This document shows positions 40,798 through 51,809 of a stretch of DNA of 64,000 nt, piece after piece; within the stretch, counting starts at the first letter, position 1; every line of letters starts with the position of its first letter. The DNA comes from Bifidobacteriaceae bacterium (GTDB lineage Bacteria > Actinomycetota > Actinomycetes > Actinomycetales > WQXJ01). Position numbers and translations under genes: made by a program. The notes beneath the pieces were generated by a model that had not been told where the DNA came from, ran no database searches, and saw only the letters and a program-made list of their open reading frames with translations. The stretch lies in assembly GCA_031272885.1 (NCBI GenBank), contig JAISSX010000039.1, positions 1 to 64,000 of the forward strand, read 5' to 3'.

Positions 40798-42075
40798 TCA
40801 ATCCTTGGCCGCCGCGATGTACTCGATGCCGCCAAGACCGGGGCGCAAGACCGGGGGCACCCAGACCGAGCCATCGGCCTGTTGGTGGTTCTCCAGCAGG
40901 GCGGTGATCCAACGGGTGGTGGCGAAGGTGCCGTTCAGGGTGGCCACCGGCCGGGTGGAACCGTCCTCGGTCCGTTCCCTGGTGTTCAGCCGCCGCGCCT
41001 GGAAGGTGGTGCAATTCGAGGTCGAGGTCATTTCGCGGTACCGCCCCTGGGTGGGGATCCAGGCCTCGCAGTCATACTTCCGCGCCGCCGAGGTGCCCAG
41101 GTCGCCCGCCGCCACGTCGATCACCCGGTAGGGCAGTTCCACCGCCGCCAGCATGGCCTCCTCGAAGGCCAACAGCCGTAGGTGCTCCTCATGGGCGTCC
41201 TCTTGGCGCACGTAGGCGAACATCTCCACCTTGTGGAACTGATGCACCCGGAAAATGCCCTTGGTGTCCTTGGAATAGGACCCGGCCTCGCGCCGGTAGC
41301 AGGCGGACCAGCCGGCGTAACGCAGCGGCCCGGCCGAAAGGTCGATGATCTCGTCCTTGTGGAACCCGGCCAAGGCCACCTCGGAGGTGCCCGTCAGGTA
41401 CAGGTCATCGGCCGGCAGGTAGTAAACCTCGTCGTTGTGTTCGCCCAGGAAGCCGGTGCCCTGCATCACGTCCGGCCGCACCAGCGTGGGCGTGATCATG
41501 GGCGTGAAGCCCAGTTCAGCCGCCGTCGTCATGGCGTGGGTCAACAGGGCCAGTTCCAGGCGGGCCCCCAGGCCGGTCAGGTAATAGAAGCGGGAACCGG
41601 ACACCTTGGCGCCGCGGGCCGTGTCGAACAGTTGCAGCGACTCACCCAGTTCCTCGTGCGGCTTGGGTGCGAAACCTTCGGCCGCGAAGTCCCGCGGCGT
41701 GCCCACCTCGCGCAGCACCACATAGTCGTCCTCGCCGCCCTGCGGCGCGCCCTCTTCGACCAGGTTGGGCAGCCGGTAGACCGCCTCCCGCAGGGCCTCG
41801 GCCGCCTCGTCCGCCGCCGCGCCGGCCTGCTTGACCTGGGCCGCCAGGGCCTGCACCTGGGCCACCAGGGCCTGCTTCTCCTCACCCTTGGCGGCCGCCA
41901 CCTTCTTGCCGAACGCCTTTTGTTCGGCCCGGGCCGTCTCGAACGCCACCAAGGCTTCCCGGTTGGCGGCATCGGCCTGGACGATGGCGTCCACCACGGC
42001 CGGGTCGGCCCCGCGAGCCCTCTGGGAGGCGCGGGCGAGTTCAGGGTTTTCGCGCAGTACTTTCAGGTCGATCAC
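40798..42075 (-). CDS. serS: seryl-tRNA synthetase
   Basis: Class II aminoacyl-tRNA synthetase of 425 residues. N-terminal coiled-coil arm (about 25-105) that contacts the long variable arm of tRNA-Ser, then the catalytic core: [10 protein letters not shown], motif 2 [48 protein letters not shown] and motif 3 region [14 protein letters not shown] 42075 is chosen because [12 protein letters not shown] is the canonical N-terminus and a TAGGCT box ends seven bases before it (leaderless). Confidence 0.95.
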   Translation of the reverse strand: MIDLKVLRENPELARASQRARGADPAVVDAIVQADAANREALVAFETARAEQKAFGKKVAAAKGEEKQALVAQVQALAAQVKQAGAAADEAAEALREAVYRLPNLVEEGAPQGGEDDYVVLREVGTPRDFAAEGFAPKPHEELGESLQLFDTARGAKVSGSRFYYLTGLGARLELALLTHAMTTAAELGFTPMITPTLVRPDVMQGTGFLGEHNDEVYYLPADDLYLTGTSEVALAGFHKDEIIDLSAGPLRYAGWSACYRREAGSYSKDTKGIFRVHQFHKVEMFAYVRQEDAHEEHLRLLAFEEAMLAAVELPYRVIDVAAGDLGTSAARKYDCEAWIPTQGRYREMTSTSNCTTFQARRLNTRERTEDGSTRPVATLNGTFATTRWITALLENHQQADGSVWVPPVLRPGLGGIEYIAAAKD

Positions 42076-42082
42076 GCACCAG

Positions 42083-42088
42083 AGCCTA
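42083..42088 (-). promoter_or_regulatory. -10 box TAGGCT, leaderless serS
   Basis: Minus-strand TAGGCT (plus AGCCTA) with a seven-base spacer to GTG 42075. Confidence 0.7.
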
Positions 42089-42108
42089 CCCCGGCGCACA
42101 ATTGAGCC

Positions 42109-43194
42109 ATGACATGGCAGGACTGGCTGGGCGTGACCGGCGGCGTGGTCGGTCTAGCCAGCCTGATAGCCGCCCTGGTCATGTGGCATCGCCTGCGGCG
42201 GGTGCAGCGCACGGCTCGCCGGGCCGGTCAACTCCGCCGTGACCGACTTCACACCGAACGGGCCGCCTTCGTGGTCAATCCGTCCAAGCATGGCGTGACC
42301 GATTTCAAGCGGCTGGCCGCGGCCGTCTGCGAGGAGCTGGGCCTGGGGGAGCCGGCCTGGTTCGAGACCACCGTCGAATCACCCGGCATGGCCCAGGCCG
42401 CCACCGCCGCCAAGTTGCCGGGCGTCACCACGGTGGTGGCGGCCGGCGGCGACGGCACGGTGCGGGCGGTGGCGGCCGGCCTGGCCGGCGGTGACGTCCC
42501 CATGGGCATCGTGCCGCTGGGCACCGCCAACCTGCTGGCCCGCAATCTGGGCCTGCCGCTGCTGGACCACCGGGAGGCCCTGGAAGTGGCTCTGACCGGC
42601 GCCAGGCGCGCCATCGACATCGGCCGCCTGAACGCCTGGGAACCAGGTGCCAAACAGGTGCTGCATGCCGCACCCTTCCTGGTCATTGCCGGCCTGGGCT
42701 TCGACGCCGCCCTGGTGTCCGATGCCGCGTCCGGACTGAAAGCCCGCCTGGGCTGGCCGGCCTATTTCGTCAGCGGCTTCAACCACTTGGCCGATCAACC
42801 GATCCGGGTCCACATCATGGCGGGCGGCCGCGAGCGCCAAACCAATGTGCGGGCGGTCATGTTCGGCAACTGTGGCCTGCTGCCGGCCGGGCTGCGCCTG
42901 GCGCCCGATGCCGACCTGTCGGATGGGTTGTTGGACCTGGTGACGGTGCAAACCCGTCATGGCCTGCTGGGTTGGGCCGCCTTGGCCTTCCAGGTGGCGG
43001 GGCATTCGCTGGGGCTGCGGGGCATGCCCAGATGGTCTTCCGGCCGGCTGCGCTACCAGCAGTATGACTCCGTCCGGGTGGTCTGTGACGACCCGCAACG
43101 CATCCAGTTGGATGGCGAGTTGGCCGGCTGGGCCCTGGCCCTCGAAGCCTGGGTTGATCACCTGGCGCTGACCGTACGTGTCCGGGGCGGATAA
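42109..43194 (+). CDS. diacylglycerol/lipid kinase family protein
   Basis: Protein of 361 residues with one N-terminal membrane helix ([19 protein letters not shown], about 8-26), a basic linker, then a DagK catalytic domain: [28 protein letters not shown] with the Gly-Gly-Asp-Gly-Thr loop, [15 protein letters not shown], and the C-terminal beta domain. It would phosphorylate diacylglycerol or a related lipid at the membrane. ATG 42109 has no ribosome site; a CACAAT box ends six bases upstream, so it may be leaderless. Divergent from serS. Confidence 0.88.
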   Translation: MTWQDWLGVTGGVVGLASLIAALVMWHRLRRVQRTARRAGQLRRDRLHTERAAFVVNPSKHGVTDFKRLAAAVCEELGLGEPAWFETTVESPGMAQAATAAKLPGVTTVVAAGGDGTVRAVAAGLAGGDVPMGIVPLGTANLLARNLGLPLLDHREALEVALTGARRAIDIGRLNAWEPGAKQVLHAAPFLVIAGLGFDAALVSDAASGLKARLGWPAYFVSGFNHLADQPIRVHIMAGGRERQTNVRAVMFGNCGLLPAGLRLAPDADLSDGLLDLVTVQTRHGLLGWAALAFQVAGHSLGLRGMPRWSSGRLRYQQYDSVRVVCDDPQRIQLDGELAGWALALEAWVDHLALTVRVRGG

Positions 43195-43231
43195 GCTGTT
43201 ACGTCCGAGCCTCACCGTTACAGGAGCCACC

Positions 43232-44206
43232 ATGTCCACGCCCGCCCCCGCCAAGCCGCGCTACGCCTACCTGGGCCCGGCCGGCACATTTACGGAGGAG
43301 GCCCTGACCCGGGTGGTGGACCCGGCTCAAGCCGAACTGTTGCCGCAGGTGGATGTGATCACCGCCATCGAACTGGTACGGGAGGGCGGGGCCGATCACG
43401 CCGTGGTGGCGATCGAGAACTCGGTTGAAGGCGGCGTCACCGCCGTGCTGGACGCCCTGGCGGAGGGCGCACCGCTGGTGATCCAACGCGAAATCCTGGT
43501 GCCGGTGTCCTTCACCTTGGCGGCCCTGCCGGGCACCACCCTGGCGGACGTGACGCGCGTGGCCGCCCACCCGCACGCCTGGGCGCAGTGCCGCGGCTGG
43601 ATGCACCGGCGCCTGCCACAGGCCTGGCACGTGGCGGCCTCGTCCAACACGGCGCCGGCCGCGCTGATGGCCCGGGTGGCACAGGGCGAGGCCCCGCCGG
43701 AGCTGCTTGACTTCGATGCCGCCCTGTTGCCGCCGGCCGCCGTCAGCCACTACGGCCTGGCCACCTTGGCCAGCGGCGTGGCCGATAATCTGAGCGCCGT
43801 CACCCGCTTCGTGCTGATCGGCCGGCCCGGCCCGGTGCCGCCGCCTACCGGGGCGGACAAGACCACGCTGGTGGTGGGCCTGCCGGATGAACGGGCCGGC
43901 GCCCTGCTGGAAATGTTGGAGCATTTCGCCACCCGCGGCATCAACCTGTCCCGTATCGAATCGCGGCCCAGCGGGGACGGCTTTGGCCGCTACCTGTTCT
44001 CCATCGACGCGGAAGCCCACGTGGCCGAACCCCGCATGGCGGAAACCATGGTTGGCCTGCACCGGTTCTCGCCCACCGTGCGCTACCTGGGCAGCTACCC
44101 GAAGGCCGATGCCGTCCCCACGCCCCTGCGGCCGGGCACCGCCCAGGCGGACTACGACTCGGCCCAGGATTGGGTGGCGCAGGTCCAGGCCGGCCGGGCC
44201 GTCTGA
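43232..44206 (+). CDS. pheA: prephenate dehydratase
   Basis: Converts prephenate to phenylpyruvate in phenylalanine synthesis. 324 residues: N-terminal PDT domain (RYAYLGPAGTFTEEAL, HAVVAIENSVEGGV, catalytic Thr in SAVTRFVLIG) and C-terminal ACT regulatory domain (GALLEMLEHFATRGINLSRIESRP) for phenylalanine feedback. ATG 43232 has CAGGAG nearby. A TAAGCT -10 box (43192-43197) at the end of the kinase gene could give it its own promoter. Confidence 0.94.
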   Translation: MSTPAPAKPRYAYLGPAGTFTEEALTRVVDPAQAELLPQVDVITAIELVREGGADHAVVAIENSVEGGVTAVLDALAEGAPLVIQREILVPVSFTLAALPGTTLADVTRVAAHPHAWAQCRGWMHRRLPQAWHVAASSNTAPAALMARVAQGEAPPELLDFDAALLPPAAVSHYGLATLASGVADNLSAVTRFVLIGRPGPVPPPTGADKTTLVVGLPDERAGALLEMLEHFATRGINLSRIESRPSGDGFGRYLFSIDAEAHVAEPRMAETMVGLHRFSPTVRYLGSYPKADAVPTPLRPGTAQADYDSAQDWVAQVQAGRAV

Positions 44207-44230
44207 GGGCTTGTGCCCCCCATCGGTTAG

Positions 44231-44236
44231 TAGGCT
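44231..44236 (+). promoter_or_regulatory. -10 box TAGGCT, leaderless membrane-protein gene
   Basis: TAGGCT with a seven-base spacer (CGCTGCT) to GTG 44244. Confidence 0.7.
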
Positions 44237-44243
44237 CGCTGCT

Positions 44244-46373
44244 GTGAGGACATGGCGCCGCTTGGCTGTCGGTTTGGCGGTCGGTGGCGCCTTGTTGGGG
44301 GCGGTCCCCTCGGCGGCGGTGGCCGATGACGCCCCCAACCCTGGCACCGTCGTCTTCATCGGCGTCAGCGGGCTGTCTTGGAACGACATCGGGCCTGACA
44401 CCACGCCCAACCTGTGGCAACTGATCGACCAGCCGGGCACGGTGGTGGGCGGCCTGTTGAACCGCACGGTCCGGGCCGGCAGTTGCCCGGCCGATGGCTG
44501 GTTGACGGTCGGTGCGGGCGTGCGGGCGGCCGAGGTGGCGCCCAGCCTGACCAGCGACCTGCAAGCCCCGGACCCCAACGAGTGCGGCGAGTTGGCCGAG
44601 CCGGCCGCCGGCGCCCTGACCACCTGGAGCACCTACGTGGCTGCCGCGGCCGGCACCGAGGCTGAAGGGAAGCTGGGTTCGTTGGCGGCCTGGCTGGACC
44701 AGATGGGCTTGAGCAGCACGGCCATCGGGCCGGGCGCGGCCCTGGCGCTGGCGGACGCTGCCGGCCGGGTGTCCGGCTATGTGGCCGCGCCGCCCGCTGC
44801 CGCCGGGCTGGCTGAAGCGGTCACGGCTGCCCTGGCTGGCGGCTCCAACCTGGTGCTGGTCGATGCCGGTACGCGCTCCAACACCGCCGGCTTGGCGGAA
44901 CTGGATCAGCGGGTCGCGGCGGCGGCCCAGGCTGCCGCCGGCCACCAGGGCAGCGTTTACGTGGCCTCGATCGCGGATTATGGCGACCCGGCCATCGGCC
45001 TCTTGGCCTGGCTGGGCGGGGCCGGCGCTGGCGCCGAAACCCCCGCCGGCCGCCTCTGGTCCAACGCCGTGCGGATCCCCGGCTTGGCCCTATTGCCCCA
45101 GGTCACAGCCCAGTTGGAGGCCGGCCTGATCCCCGCCCCGGTGGGGCCGGTCAGCCCTTGGGAAGCCGCCGGCGCGGGGCGCGGCGACAGCGCCGCCCCC
45201 CGCGCCGCCTACTTCCAGGACCTCTCCCGCCACGCCGAGGCCATGCGCCACGGCACCCAGGTGGCCTACCTGCTGGTCTGTGGCCTGGCCGCCTTGGGCT
45301 TGGGCCTGCCGCTGCTGGCGGCCGCCCGCGGTTGGCGCCGCCGCCTCGAATGGCTGGGCCTGGTGGCCGGGTCGCTGCCGGTGGCCGGCTTCATCGCCAA
45401 CCTGACGCCCTGGTGGCGCTGCCCCTACCCGCTGGCAGCCTGGGCGGTGGCCTCCCTGGCGATCGCGGGCGCCATCGGCGGCCTGGTGGCGGGGCTGCGC
45501 CGCCTGTTGCCGTGGGCCACGCTACGTTCGCCGGTGGGGGCGCCGGGCGCCATCGGGCTGCTCACGGCGGCGGTACTGGCGGCCGATCTGCTGGTGGGCC
45601 AGGCCTTCGCCCTAGCCGCGCCCCTGGGGCGGCCGCTGCTGGATGCGAAACGGCTGTATGGTTTCGGCAACCCGGCCTTCGCCCTGTTCGGCACCGGCGC
45701 CATCCTGGCCGTGGCGTTGCTGGCCGGCCACGCCTGGCGCCGGGCCCACAACCGGGCCGTGGCCGCCACCGCCCTCCTGGTGGGCCTGGTCGCGGTGGTG
45801 TTCGACGGCGCGCCCTGGCTGGGGGCGGACTTCGGCGGCTGCCTGGCCTTGATCCCGGCCTTCGCCGTGCTGGCCCTGCTGGGGGCCGATGTCAAAGTGA
45901 CGTGGCGCCGGGTGGCCTTGGTTGGCCTGGCCGCCCTGGCCGGCGTGGCCGTGGTAGCGGTGGCGGACTATCTGCGCGGCCCGGCCAACTGGACGCATAT
46001 CGGCGGCTTCGTGGACTCGATTCTGCACGGCGGCGCCTGGGAGATTCTGCAGCGCAAGGCCGGCATGTGGCTGCGCCTGTCCGGCGGCGTGGTGATCATC
46101 CTGGCGCTGGTGGCCCTGGTGGTGTGGCTGGCGCGGCGGCGCGGCCTGCGCCTGCCGGTGGTGGCCCAGTTGTGGCGCACCGGGCCCATGGTGCGGCCGG
46201 TGGCCTGGGCCCTGCTGGTGCTGTGGCTGGTGGGAACGCTGGTGAACGATTCAGGCGCGGTGGTGGCGGGGCTCGGTTTGACCCTGGCCGGCCCGCTGTT
46301 TGCGGCCGCGGTGGCGCGTCAGCGCGGCGTGCTGACAGATGACCGGCCGGCCGGCAGCGCCTTGCGCCCCTGA
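44244..46373 (+). CDS. polytopic membrane protein with phosphatase/sulfatase-like extracytoplasmic domain
   Basis: 709 residues. Signal-like N-terminus (RRLAVGLAVGGALLGAVPSAAVA), then an extracytoplasmic domain of about 300 residues opening with TVVFIGVSGLSWNDIGPDTTPNLWQL, which resembles the alkaline-phosphatase/sulfatase superfamily start, with ADGWLTVGAG further on. The second half has about ten to twelve membrane helices. GTG 44244 is set by the leaderless promoter; the frame stays open upstream inside pheA. Its 3' end overlaps the convergent glycosyltransferase gene by 55 bases. A conserved actinobacterial family of unknown function, possibly in envelope metabolism. Confidence 0.8.
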   Translation: MRTWRRLAVGLAVGGALLGAVPSAAVADDAPNPGTVVFIGVSGLSWNDIGPDTTPNLWQLIDQPGTVVGGLLNRTVRAGSCPADGWLTVGAGVRAAEVAPSLTSDLQAPDPNECGELAEPAAGALTTWSTYVAAAAGTEAEGKLGSLAAWLDQMGLSSTAIGPGAALALADAAGRVSGYVAAPPAAAGLAEAVTAALAGGSNLVLVDAGTRSNTAGLAELDQRVAAAAQAAAGHQGSVYVASIADYGDPAIGLLAWLGGAGAGAETPAGRLWSNAVRIPGLALLPQVTAQLEAGLIPAPVGPVSPWEAAGAGRGDSAAPRAAYFQDLSRHAEAMRHGTQVAYLLVCGLAALGLGLPLLAAARGWRRRLEWLGLVAGSLPVAGFIANLTPWWRCPYPLAAWAVASLAIAGAIGGLVAGLRRLLPWATLRSPVGAPGAIGLLTAAVLAADLLVGQAFALAAPLGRPLLDAKRLYGFGNPAFALFGTGAILAVALLAGHAWRRAHNRAVAATALLVGLVAVVFDGAPWLGADFGGCLALIPAFAVLALLGADVKVTWRRVALVGLAALAGVAVVAVADYLRGPANWTHIGGFVDSILHGGAWEILQRKAGMWLRLSGGVVIILALVALVVWLARRRGLRLPVVAQLWRTGPMVRPVAWALLVLWLVGTLVNDSGAVVAGLGLTLAGPLFAAAVARQRGVLTDDRPAGSALRP

Positions 46374-47170
46374 GCCGGCCGGTAGCCCGGCGTCAGGGCC
46401 GCCTTGACGGCCCGGCCGGTGCATAAGACCACAATCTTGACGGCCCGGTGGGTCAGGGCCAGCGCCACGTCCTTGTACTGGTCCGCCCGGTGTAACAGCC
46501 CCGGCAGGTCCTTGCCGCTGGCCCGGTGCTTCAGGTTGCAGGGCACCTCTTGCACCACGAAACCCTGGCGCAGCAGGTCGATCGTCATGCCGGTCTCAAC
46601 GCCCCAGCCGTGCGCCAGCGGGGTGGCGGCCTCGAACGCTACGCGGGTCAGGCAGCGCATGCCGCTCAGCGGCGCCATGGCCACGAAGCCGGTGGCGCGG
46701 GCAATGCCGGCCCGGGCCAAGCCCATCACCAGGCCGAAACCGCCGGCCCCGGCCTGGCGCGGCAGCACGGCCACCGTGAAATCGGCCTGGCCGGCGGCCA
46801 CCGGGCCGATCAGCGGCTCGGTGCCAACCGCGCTGGCGCCCAGGTCGGCATCGATGAACAACAGCAGGCGCGGCGGCACGCCGTCCTCATCCCGCATCGC
46901 CACGATGGCGGCGCCGGTCTCCATGGCGGCCGCCTTGCCGCGGTTGCAGGGGTGGCGCACCACCACGGCGCCGGCCTCGCGGGCCTGGTGGCCGGTGTCA
47001 TCGCTGGAGCCGTCGTCAACCACCAGCACCAGGTCCACCATGGGGATGGTGAGCGCGGCACGCACGGTGGCGGCAATGCGCGCGGACTCGTTCTTGGCAG
47101 GAATAACCACGGCCACCCTTTGGCCGTCTCCACCAACCCCTGGCCGCGCGCCCACGGACAGCGGGTTCAT
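46319..47170 (-). CDS. family 2 glycosyltransferase (glucosyl-3-phosphoglycerate synthase-like)
   Basis: GT-A fold transferase of 283 residues: VAVVIPAKNESARIAATVRAAL, VLVVDDGSSDDT, NRGKAAAMETGA, the DXD-type LLFIDADLG, and a C-terminal RADQYKDVALALTH. The overall layout recalls GpgS-like and dolichol-phosphate-mannosyl-transferase-like GT2 enzymes that use nucleotide sugars. The acceptor is not evident. ATG 47170 follows a TAAAGT box by seven bases, so it is leaderless. Confidence 0.85.
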   Translation of the reverse strand: MNPLSVGARPGVGGDGQRVAVVIPAKNESARIAATVRAALTIPMVDLVLVVDDGSSDDTGHQAREAGAVVVRHPCNRGKAAAMETGAAIVAMRDEDGVPPRLLLFIDADLGASAVGTEPLIGPVAAGQADFTVAVLPRQAGAGGFGLVMGLARAGIARATGFVAMAPLSGMRCLTRVAFEAATPLAHGWGVETGMTIDLLRQGFVVQEVPCNLKHRASGKDLPGLLHRADQYKDVALALTHRAVKIVVLCTGRAVKAALTPGYRPAQGRKALPAGRSSVSTPR

Positions 47171-47177
47171 GGGGTTA

Positions 47178-47183
47178 ACTTTA
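47178..47183 (-). promoter_or_regulatory. -10 box TAAAGT, leaderless GT2 gene
   Basis: Minus-strand TAAAGT (plus ACTTTA) with a seven-base spacer to ATG 47170. Confidence 0.6.
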
Positions 47184-47235
47184 CGGCCTTATGACGGAAC
47201 CGTGGTGCAACTGTGGCGCAGACTTCCCCCAGCGC

Positions 47236-48066
47236 TTAACGCAGCGTCAAACTGCGCGCCACCAGTCCGGCCCGGGCCCGGCGCTCGTTGGCGTCCAGCG
47301 GCGCCTTGACCGCCAACGCCTTGTTCAGCCGCTTCAAGAACGCCGCCGCTGGCTCCACCAGGTCCGCGGCCTCCGTGCCGCGCGGCAGATCCCACACCGG
47401 GATCACCAAACCCAGGGAGCGGAACGCGCCCGCATACTTGGCGCCATCGACCACCCCGGCCTCCCGCTTGGCCTGCAAGCGGGCCAACCCGTCCAGTAGG
47501 GCCTCCTCCTCGATGCCCAGTGACCAGCGCAAATACTCGCGGTTACCCATCCGGGTCCAATAGGCCGAGGTAACCCCCTCCACCGCCGCGGTGGGGTAGA
47601 TCTCGTTAGCGGACCGCACGGCGGCATCGGCCAACGCCTCATCCTCAGGGTCCAGGTCCTCCCAGTAGTCGAACGATTCCTTGACCGTCACCGGCAGGTC
47701 ACTGCCGGCCGCCAAGATGTCCTGCAGCCGCGGGCCGTCCGCCCCCAGCGGCGCCGGGAAGGCCACCTCGCCCGGCTCGGCGGCCAGGGCCGCCTCGACC
47801 GCATTACCCAGGTCTCGGCTGACATCCGGCGTGGTGACGCCCGGTTGCAGGGCCACCACGGGGATCCCGTCCGCCCGCCGCCAGGCACGGGCCAGGTCCG
47901 GCAGCAGCGTCACCAACTGCACCTTGCCACCGCCATGCGCCTTGTCCAACGTGCCCCAGGCCTCGGCCGCGGGCAGAATCTCCCGCATCGCCACCAGGTC
48001 AGCCTCGCCCGCCAATCCCTCGAAGGGGCGGGCCACAAATGTGTCTTGTTCAACTCGGTCAGCCAT
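47236..48066 (-). CDS. DUF5926 family protein
   Basis: Cytosolic actinobacterial protein of 276 residues matching DUF5926: FVARPFEGLAGEADLVAMREILPAA near the N-terminus, VVALQPGVTTPDVSRDLGNAV, FDYWEDLDPEDEAL and SAYWTRMGNREYLRWSLG. Function unknown. ATG 48066 is chosen over an in-frame TTG at 48075 because TAGGCT lies eight bases before it, overlapping the TTG. Divergent from pgm. Confidence 0.85.
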   Translation of the reverse strand: MADRVEQDTFVARPFEGLAGEADLVAMREILPAAEAWGTLDKAHGGGKVQLVTLLPDLARAWRRADGIPVVALQPGVTTPDVSRDLGNAVEAALAAEPGEVAFPAPLGADGPRLQDILAAGSDLPVTVKESFDYWEDLDPEDEALADAAVRSANEIYPTAAVEGVTSAYWTRMGNREYLRWSLGIEEEALLDGLARLQAKREAGVVDGAKYAGAFRSLGLVIPVWDLPRGTEAADLVEPAAAFLKRLNKALAVKAPLDANERRARAGLVARSLTLR

Positions 48067-48074
48067 GGCAACCA

Positions 48075-48080
48075 AGCCTA
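48075..48080 (-). promoter_or_regulatory. -10 box TAGGCT, leaderless DUF5926 gene
   Basis: Minus-strand TAGGCT (plus AGCCTA) with an eight-base spacer to ATG 48066. Confidence 0.7.
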
Positions 48081-48155
48081 TCGGCCCCCATCTGGGCCCA
48101 CCGCCCGCACTAGTCTCGATTTTGCATGTTCTTTGCGGGCACGAAAGGAATCACC

Positions 48156-49838
<1,683 letters not shown>

Positions 49839-49844
49839 CTTCCC

Positions 49845-49876
49845 CATGAGATGCCTCTTATGCGGGGCATCTCATG
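49845..49876 (+). terminator. hairpin downstream of pgm
   Basis: CATGAGATGCC (49845-49855) pairs perfectly with GGCATCTCATG (49866-49876) across a 10-base loop. It lies between convergent genes (pgm and the CapA gene) and can serve both. No U tract follows, so it is a hairpin-only terminator or a processing site. Confidence 0.65.
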
Positions 49877-49895
49877 AGGGGTATCGCGCGAACGG

Positions 49896-51767
49896 TTAGC
49901 TGAGGTAGGCGCGGCCGCCGCTCAGCGACACCGTGGTGCCGCGCTGCCGAGACAGGTTCTGGATCAGGCCCAGCAGGCGATCGGCCGTGGCGCCGGTGGC
50001 CACCCTGGGGGCGTAGTGGTACAGCCGCACCGGCGTGGCCGAAACGTCCGTCACGCCATCGGGCGTCAACGTCAGATGCAAGATGTAGGTGTCGTTGCCC
50101 GTGTCCCGGCCCGGATCGAACACGAAGTTGCCGAACGAGTAGTTGATCAACCCGCCGCCGTAGAACTCAATACCCTCGATGACGTGCGGGTGACCACCCA
50201 GCACCACGTCAGCCCCGGCATCGATGATGGCCCGGCCCTCACGCACCTGCCGGTCGGTCGGCGTGAACTGGTTCTCGATCCCCCAGTGCATCGACACCAG
50301 TGTGTAGTCGGCCTGGGCCGCGGCCGACCGCACCGCCGCCGTGATCTCGCTGATCGACTGGGTATAGGCCACGCCGGCCCGGCTTGAAGTGGCCGCAAAA
50401 TCGGCCGGCGTGATCTCGCTGAAGGCCAGGAAAGCAATCCGCACGCCGCCCACGTCGATGAAACGCGGCGCAAAGGCCTCCGACTTGTTGGCACCCCCGC
50501 CCACCTGCAACAACGCAGAGCCAGAGAAGGCCGCCAGGGTGTCGGCGAAGCCGCTGGCACCATAGTCCAAGGCGTGGTTGTTGGCCAGCGACACGATGTC
50601 GAAGCCGGCGTTGTACAGCGAACCCAGCACCGAGGGCGGCGCCCGGAAGGTCCAGGTCTTGTTGGCCTGCACGCCGCCGTTGGTGACGGCCGTCTCCAGG
50701 TTGGCGAAGGCGATATCCGCGCCGGAAACCTCGCTCACGATGCCGCTCAGCAGCGTCGAAGCGTTACCAAGCGAGGTGTGGCCGCCACTCATGAAGCAGA
50801 TGTCACCGGCCGCCGCAATGGTCACAGTCTGCTGGGTGGGCGGCTGATCGGCCGGGCAAACGGCGGCCGTGTCCGAATAGCCCCAACCGCTGGCGATCTC
50901 CTGCGCCGGAGCGAAGTAGCCCGAACCGGTGGAGCGATACCAGTAGGCCTTGCCGCCCACCTGGTCCCAAGCCACGATGTCCGCCAACCGGTCGCCGTTC
51001 AGGTCCGCGCCGGTCACCAACTCGAGGCCCGTCCAGCCGCGCCCCACGTTGCGGGCCGGAGCGAAGGTGCCGTTGCCGCGCCCGGCGTAAGACCACAGGG
51101 TGCCATCGGGCAACACGGCCAGAATGTCATTGCGACCGTCGTTGTTCAGATCACCGGCCGCATACAAGTCCAGGCCGGCCCAGCCCTGGCCCACCCGCTT
51201 GGCGTTCTGGACAAAACCGCCCCGGCCGTCGCCGGCATACATCCACAACACACCATCGGGTGTGATAGCCAACAGGTCGTTGGCGCCATCCTGGGTCAAA
51301 TCGCCGGCCGGGATGATGCGGAACCCGCTCCAGCCGTGGCCGATCTCCCCCGCGCCCTTCAGTTGGCCCAGCTTCTGGCCGGCGTACAGGTACATCTTGG
51401 CGCTGGCCTCTTGCGTCACCGCGATCAGGTCCGCCCGCCGGTCGCCGTTCCAGTCACCCGGGGCATACAGGTCGAGGTTGCGGAAACCAGAACCCATCTT
51501 CCAGGCGTTACCCAAGGTGCCGTCACCGTTGCCCTGGTAGACCCACAGTTCGCCGTTCTGGCGCGGCGTGATGATGTCCGCCCGGCCGTCACCGCTGACG
51601 TCCGGCGTCAGAATCACCCGTTCCACCGCACAGGCCGAACCGTTCGGTGGCGTCGTGGCCACCGCCGCCTCTTGTTCACCGCCCAGCGCCACCAGGCCCG
51701 AGGCCGCCAAACCGACCACGCCCAGGGCGGCCAGCCGCCGCACCCACGATCCCCCGGTCACGTTCAC
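49896..51767 (-). CDS. secreted VCBS/FG-GAP repeat protein fused to CapA-type metallophosphatase
   Basis: 623 residues. Signal peptide (RRLAALGVVGLAASGLVALG), then five VCBS-like repeats each with a calcium-loop motif (DVSGDGRADI, DWNGDRRADL, DLTQDGANDL, DLNNDGRNDI, DLNGDRLADI; about 55-300), then a CapA/PgsA-like domain: AAGDICFMSGGH, ANLETAVTNGG, SLANNHALDYG, SMHWGIENQF and GGHPHVIEGIEFY. CapA proteins take part in poly-gamma-glutamate or capsule export. GTG 51767 lies nine bases after AAGGAGG; the frame extends to TTG 51776. The domain order is unusual for the family. Confidence 0.88.
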   Translation of the reverse strand: MNVTGGSWVRRLAALGVVGLAASGLVALGGEQEAAVATTPPNGSACAVERVILTPDVSGDGRADIITPRQNGELWVYQGNGDGTLGNAWKMGSGFRNLDLYAPGDWNGDRRADLIAVTQEASAKMYLYAGQKLGQLKGAGEIGHGWSGFRIIPAGDLTQDGANDLLAITPDGVLWMYAGDGRGGFVQNAKRVGQGWAGLDLYAAGDLNNDGRNDILAVLPDGTLWSYAGRGNGTFAPARNVGRGWTGLELVTGADLNGDRLADIVAWDQVGGKAYWYRSTGSGYFAPAQEIASGWGYSDTAAVCPADQPPTQQTVTIAAAGDICFMSGGHTSLGNASTLLSGIVSEVSGADIAFANLETAVTNGGVQANKTWTFRAPPSVLGSLYNAGFDIVSLANNHALDYGASGFADTLAAFSGSALLQVGGGANKSEAFAPRFIDVGGVRIAFLAFSEITPADFAATSSRAGVAYTQSISEITAAVRSAAAQADYTLVSMHWGIENQFTPTDRQVREGRAIIDAGADVVLGGHPHVIEGIEFYGGGLINYSFGNFVFDPGRDTGNDTYILHLTLTPDGVTDVSATPVRLYHYAPRVATGATADRLLGLIQNLSRQRGTTVSLSGGRAYLS

Positions 51768-51809
51768 AGCGTCCAACCTCCTTGTTGAGTCACGGCCAAC
51801 CTAGAACAA

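Noticed and set aside
49845-49876. member of the dispersed hairpin repeat family
   Set aside because: It lacks the GCAGGTCA core and CCTCGCGA ends; it is better explained as a bidirectional terminator between convergent genes.
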